Shown here piece after piece: positions 59,696 to 64,000 of a stretch of DNA of 64,000 nt. The translations under genes and the position numbers were made by a program. The notes below the pieces were generated by a model. That model was not told where the DNA came from and searched no databases. It was given only the letters and a program-made list of their open reading frames with translations. The stretch lies in contig KN880472.1 in the NCBI GenBank assembly GCA_000934385.1, positions 1 through 64,000 of the forward strand. Reading direction: 5' to 3'. The stretch comes from Cylindrobasidium torrendii FP15055 ss-10 (lineage: Eukaryota; Basidiomycota; Agaricomycetes; Agaricales; Physalacriaceae). Each line of letters begins with the position of its first letter. Within the stretch, counting starts at the first letter, position 1.

Positions 59696-61346
59696 ATGTC
59701 CACCATACCCACGATCGAGTACGAAGCCCTCGCCGTCGAAAAACAATGCCTGAACGCGTCCCAGATTCGTGCCGTCGCGCGTCCCCGCTGCAAGGCGGCT
59801 CCAAACGCTCGCAGTGCTCGTCTGGGCGCTGCTCATGGCCGTCACCCAAACACTATGGATCTTTTTGTGGTATACCACCTTTAGATGTCTGCCTATCTTC
59901 GTTGCCAATGCGCATATAGCTCAATTCCTGCACTCTGGCCAATTCTCCTCGCCTACTACATCTGGATCCATTACATTGACCGCGCCCCCGCGCGCGGCGG
60001 GCGAACCAGCAAGTGGCTGCGTAACTCAAAATGGTGGCGCTACTACGCGGACTACTACCCAGCATCGTGCGTTGCGTCCGCCGCAGCTAGGATAACATGT
60101 CTGAGATGTGCAGGATGCGCAAAGAGGCGGACCTCCCACCGGACAGGCCATATGTCTTTGGATATCACCCTCACGGTGCGTAACATTTGCTTCTCTAAGC
60201 CTTCTCTTATTGGTTTTCCAGGTATCATCAGCATGTACGTACTGGCCAGCCATACTTCCAGCCGCACTGCTCACGTTCTCGTAGGGGCGCGATGGCCACA
60301 TTCGCTACTGAAGGTACCCATTCCGCTGCGCTCCCCTTCAATTTTGACCATTGGTGTAGCTACCGGCTTCTCCAAATCATTCCCAGGGATAACACCTCAC
60401 TTACTGACCCTTGCGAGCAACTTCAAGCTGCCTATCTACCGAGACATCATTCTTGCACTTGGATTATGTAGTGTCAGCAAGCGCTCCTGCAGCAATATCC
60501 TCAAGGGCGGCGCCGGTCAAAGTATCACCATTGTCATTGGCGGCGCCGCAGAATCTTTGCGCGCGCACCCTGGGACTGTAGATCTCACTATCCGCAGACG
60601 GTACGTCTTCATTCTCTTTGCGCTTTTCCCCCGCTCATCGTGCCACCAACAGACTAGGCTTCATAAAGATCGCGATCCAGCACGGGTACGCACTTTTGCC
60701 CATGCGCCCCGACGAAGACTGATACATGTGTTTTTTCTTTTACAGCGCGGACCTCGTCCCCGTATTCTCCTTTGGCGAAAACGACGTGCGTACCGGTTGC
60801 ATGTGTTAATCGACAAAAAAACTGACGGTGTGTCCCGCGGCGCGTAGATCTTCGAGCAAATGCCCAACGAAGAGGGCACAACCTTGTACAAATTCCAGAA
60901 GAAATTTCAGACCGTGTTTGGCTTCACGCTACCTTTCTTCCATGGACGAGGGATATTGAACTGTCCGTTCTTCATCTATTGGGTGTTCATAGTCAAGGCT
61001 GATTCCGTCGCAGATAACCTCGGATTGATGCCCTTCCGAAAACCCATTGTTGCTATCGGTGAGCGCGCATTTTCATGAAGCATCCTGCCGCTCCTCGCCC
61101 TCCTGCTTCTGGTTGTTCTAATCGGTGCATCCACAGTTGGGCGTCCAATCCACGTCAAGCAATGCGACCAGCCCGATATTGATGAAATAACAAGAATACA
61201 AACCCTGTATTTGACGGAGCTGACAAGGTTTGTTGGTAGCTTCCAGCTGCTTTCTGCGTGCTCATCGCTCTCGCTGCAGGATATGGGATACGTACAAAGA
61301 CGAGCTGGCCAGCACACGCAAGCGCGAGATGCAGTTCATCGAATGA
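59696..61346 (+). CDS. DGAT2: Diacylglycerol O-acyltransferase 2 (DGAT2)
   Basis: About ten exons encode roughly 350 residues. Exon 1 (59696-59718) joins over a 46-bp intron to give MSTIPTIEFVPSRVPAARRL. Membrane segments follow (LQTLAVLVWALLMAVTQTL; WPILLAYYIWIHYI) and the DGAT2 core: DRAPARGG, WRYYADYYPAS, YVFGYHPHGIISMGAM with the HPHG active-site motif, GITPHLLTLASNFKLPIYRD, ALGLCSVSKRSC, IVIGGAAESL, AHPGT, DLVPVFSFGEND, FEQMPNEEGT, FHGRG, LGLMPFRKPIV, GRPIHV and a terminus RIWDTYKDEL. It makes triacylglycerol from diacylglycerol and acyl-CoA at the ER and lipid droplets. All ten or so introns are short and GT-AG, and each restores a conserved block. Confidence 0.95.
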
Positions 61347-61999
61347 TCTTCCTGGTCAAAATGGATACAAGTGGCTCCCTTCGTGGAAAGGCTGGGCCGG
61401 GGGAGATTGGGGCTTTTTTTGAGCGCGGAAATTTGGCTCTGCGTTGTATATAGAATACAGACGTTCGTTCGTAATTATCTTTTGATGCGCTACATAAGTG
61501 TCAACAGATTGCAGGGGGCTTCATGGAAGGGAGCATAGCCCGTCCGACTGGCTGCTAGCTAGCGCTAGCTTGTCGTGCATCGATTCCAAGTTAGCTAGAT
61601 CGAAACGATTTTAGTTAGAGTTCGGTTGGCGGCAGCGCTACTGCTAGGTACGTTGACGATGAATGCTGTTTCTCTTTGGCACAAGAATCGATACAAGTCG
61701 CAGGCAGGTCGACCATGGCCGCATAATTCCCACGTACTATGCCCGTGTAAGTACGTTCCATTAGTAAATTGCGCATATCCATGAATGAAATGTGTATGTG
61801 GTCTCGAAAAAAATTGCTTGTTACGTAGCGACAAAAAACCAAAAGCCATCCGAAACTAAGATAAATGGGAGTAGGAGAAGTGAAATCGAGCGCTTCGTAA
61901 GATACTAACCACGTCCGTCCAATGTATAGACACTACTTATCATCTATGCCGTACCGCGAGCACACAACTCGAGGCGAGTTCTTCCACAGACGGTGGACA
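61347..61999. other. Convergent 3' region with a small palindrome
   Basis: It lies between DGAT2 and the GH16 gene. It contains the 14-bp perfect palindrome AGCTAGCGCTAGCT at 61557-61570 amid other CTAG/TAGC runs. No gene is supported. Confidence 0.45.
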
Positions 62000-64000
62000 T
62001 TAACACTCCCCGAGGAAGCTGTTCTTCGGGAATGGTTGCTTGTAATCATCCACCCAGGTCGTCAAGTTCGGGTTCGCATAAGCCTCCGCGTATTCCTCAA
62101 TGTAGGCCTTAGTAGGGAAATCCTCGGGGTCGCAGCCAAGGTTGATCGCGTTTTTGGGTTGGTAGACACGCACGTAGTCGACCTTCATGATGGCGGGGAA
62201 GACAAGATTGTCCAGGTCGACCTCACCGAAATTCCGCGACATGCCCAAGTTAGCGAGGATGTACTATGAGTGGATGAGTAAACTATGTTGACTGGTATGC
62301 GGTCTACGCACCATGGGCTCCTGGGGAACAGGACGCTCGGCAATTTCTACACGGGTGTCGGCCCTCATGCCGCGGGAGCGTACAGTCCAGGCGGCCTTGC
62401 CGTCGTTGATCCATGTGATGTACTAAAGACAGTTAATGACGCGATGAGGGGATCAACGACATGACATACACCGGTTTCAAACCCTGCATGAAAGTGGTCA
62501 GTCAAAAACCTTAGTCAAATCGTGGGTCGTTACGCACCTGGCTTGTACTCGAACCCATAGATAGCAAAGCAGTCTGTTCCTCCGAATTGGTAGCAGCCCT
62601 GGTTTGTCTTCGACACACCAGAAGTGGCCTGCTGGAAAGCACCACCCTTGTACGAGTTGAGCTCTGTCACCGTAGGGTCGGGAATGTCATAAGCATCGGT
62701 CTCGTTGAACCAAGTGTATGCATAGTTGAATGGCGCCCACTACGATTGGTTGAGCAACAATATTGCGTGCGTTTAGAACATACGTACCTGTCCGGATTGG
62801 GAAACGTGACCTTGACCACCGCCAACCTGGGCTTCGAAAATATCGATTTCAGGAGCAGCGCGGCCGACGTATGTGCCGTCGGAGTGAATGGGGCCAGGAT
62901 GCGACTCGCCTGGGCATGTGCACCGAGACAGGCGCTGGCCAGGGAGGTACGAAAGAGCGTTGTTGTTGCCTGGATCGCCATCAACAGTTGCGTCGTGTGG
63001 AACGCCATCGACAGTCTGATTGGCAACAGTCCCAACATCGCAAGCATCGTAAGTGTAAGGCCACTGGACACCTGTCAATAACTGTCGGGAATGCAAATCT
63101 GGTACTCACTGTACCATCCAAACTTGCACCATAACCAGCCCGGCCAAGATTGCCCATAGCCCAAACAGCAGGCCACAGACCAAGTACGTCGGTGCTACCA
63201 GGAAGCTGAACGGACGTCTCGATGAGGCCACCAGTGAAGCAAAACTTGTTCCATGTGGACATCATGCCACCTCGGTAGTCCAGCCCATGCTCGGCGTGGT
63301 CGGTAAGCGAGATGAGAAGGTTTCCTCCTTTGGTAGTGATAGCGGCGGGATCATACCATTCCATGTTGTTCGTTCCCCAGTAGTGCAGGTCAACAGCTTC
63401 CCAGTATGGGTCTTCGCCGGGGTAGAATGTACGGCCATCCTCGTTGAACTCGTCCGAGAATACAAGCTGCCATTCTTCGCCGGTCTCATAAGAAGCCTTT
63501 GTGTATGCATCTGTTGGCGTATCTGTATCTATGAGGCCAAAGTTGCCTATGTCGGGGACCTAGGGGATACAGATCAGCGTACGGCAGGCGTATGGTATGC
63601 GAATACCGTACCTGCCCTGATGCGTTCGTGCCGCCGAGGTTGAAGCCACCCTGTGTGGTCTGGTCGCTTGACGTGAAATGGGAGATGATAGGGTAACCCG
63701 CACTGGAAAGGGATATGAGCCGTCGACCAACTCGACAGACATTAATACGCACAAGAGTGTCATCATCCCCATTGCCAGAACCAGAAGACATCCCAGGTTT
63801 GTTATTCCACGGTATGTAAGGATGGACCCGCCGCCGTCGAACTTGGTGTCTCGCTTAGGGTCCGGATTGTGCAAATAGTCGTCGGGCTCGGCGTGATTCG
63901 GTGAGAGATTCGCACCCCATGAGTTTGGGTCGGGCGACAAGGAGTACTAGAAGATGTGAGTCGGCGCGCTACGGCAGCATGGATCACGTACCTTCTCTGA
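62000..64000 (-). CDS. Kre6/Skn1-type beta-glucan synthesis protein (GH16), 5' part missing
   Basis: The gene runs off the right edge; the last bases (63992-64000) are the end of an upstream exon joined as SEK-YSLSPDPNSWG. A type II membrane anchor follows (NLGCLLVLAMGMMTLL), then the lumenal SKN1 domain: GYPIISHF, EWQLVFSDEFNEDGRTFYPG, DPYWEAVDLHYWGTNNMEWY, GMMSTWNKFCFTGGLIE, LGLWPAVWAMGNLGRAGYGA, a catalytic EIDIFEAQ, and WINDGKAAWTV, with the end DYVRVYQPKNAINLGCDPED and a Pro-rich tail. The ExDxxE motif is intact. Kre6 and Skn1 act in beta-1,6-glucan assembly of the cell wall in the secretory pathway. At least 580 residues are visible; the N-terminal cytosolic part is outside. Confidence 0.92.

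Overview
The window is nuclear DNA of a filamentous basidiomycete, most likely a mushroom-forming agaricomycete. The genes are rich in short introns (mostly 45-60 bp, donors such as GTGCGT and GTACGT). Neighbouring genes alternate strands with intergenic gaps of 0.1-2 kb. The protein set is typical of this group: a Zn2Cys6 regulator, an F-box-like/LRR protein, a TKL-type kinase, a P450 and a Kre6/Skn1 glucan-synthesis protein. I see no operons, rRNA, tRNA or CRISPR. All gene models were spliced by hand, so exon edges are proposals. Layout, left to right. 1-6.4 kb: gene-poor, with one Zn2Cys6 regulator (2788-3999) and a decayed gene remnant near 5.5-6.2 kb. 6.5-16.2 kb: membrane-traffic genes TRAPPC8/Trs85 and VPS18, with a small protein carrying a Nup98-like motif between them. 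16.5-22.1 kb: an acidic, glutamine-rich repeat protein, then a Cdc24-like Rho GEF (CH-DH-PH) joined in frame to a protein kinase. 22.6-35.3 kb: seipin, an old-yellow-enzyme oxidoreductase, an F-box-like protein, a CNNM/MAM3-type membrane protein, a low-molecular-weight tyrosine phosphatase divergent from an SH3BGR-like thioredoxin-fold protein, and a small hypothetical gene. 37.1-41.0 kb: two single-pass membrane proteins, one resembling a cell-wall sensor. 41.7-48.0 kb: TatD nuclease divergent from a peroxisomal 3-ketoacyl-CoA thiolase with a PTS2 signal, then a membrane-anchored heparinase II/III-like protein. 48.7-54.4 kb: a P450 and an SDR reductase separated by a 2.1-kb gap. 54.7-64 kb: RAV1 (V-ATPase assembly) divergent from DGAT2, then the C-terminal part of a Kre6/Skn1-type GH16 protein that runs off the right edge. 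Functionally this is ordinary housekeeping DNA. Themes are endomembrane traffic (TRAPPC8, VPS18, RAV1), lipid storage and breakdown (seipin, DGAT2, thiolase) and the cell surface (Kre6/Skn1, the sensor-like protein). The most unusual signals are in gene structure: (i) the Cdc24-like GEF-kinase fusion; (ii) a 160-bp intron of the SDR gene bounded by 13-bp perfect terminal inverted repeats, as expected of an intron born from a small transposon (introner); (iii) an apparent AT-AC intron inside the catalytic GHPLGCTG motif of thiolase; (iv) a 9-nt microexon in TatD and a 14-nt exon in the SH3BGR-like gene; (v) a probable GC-AG intron in the phosphatase.
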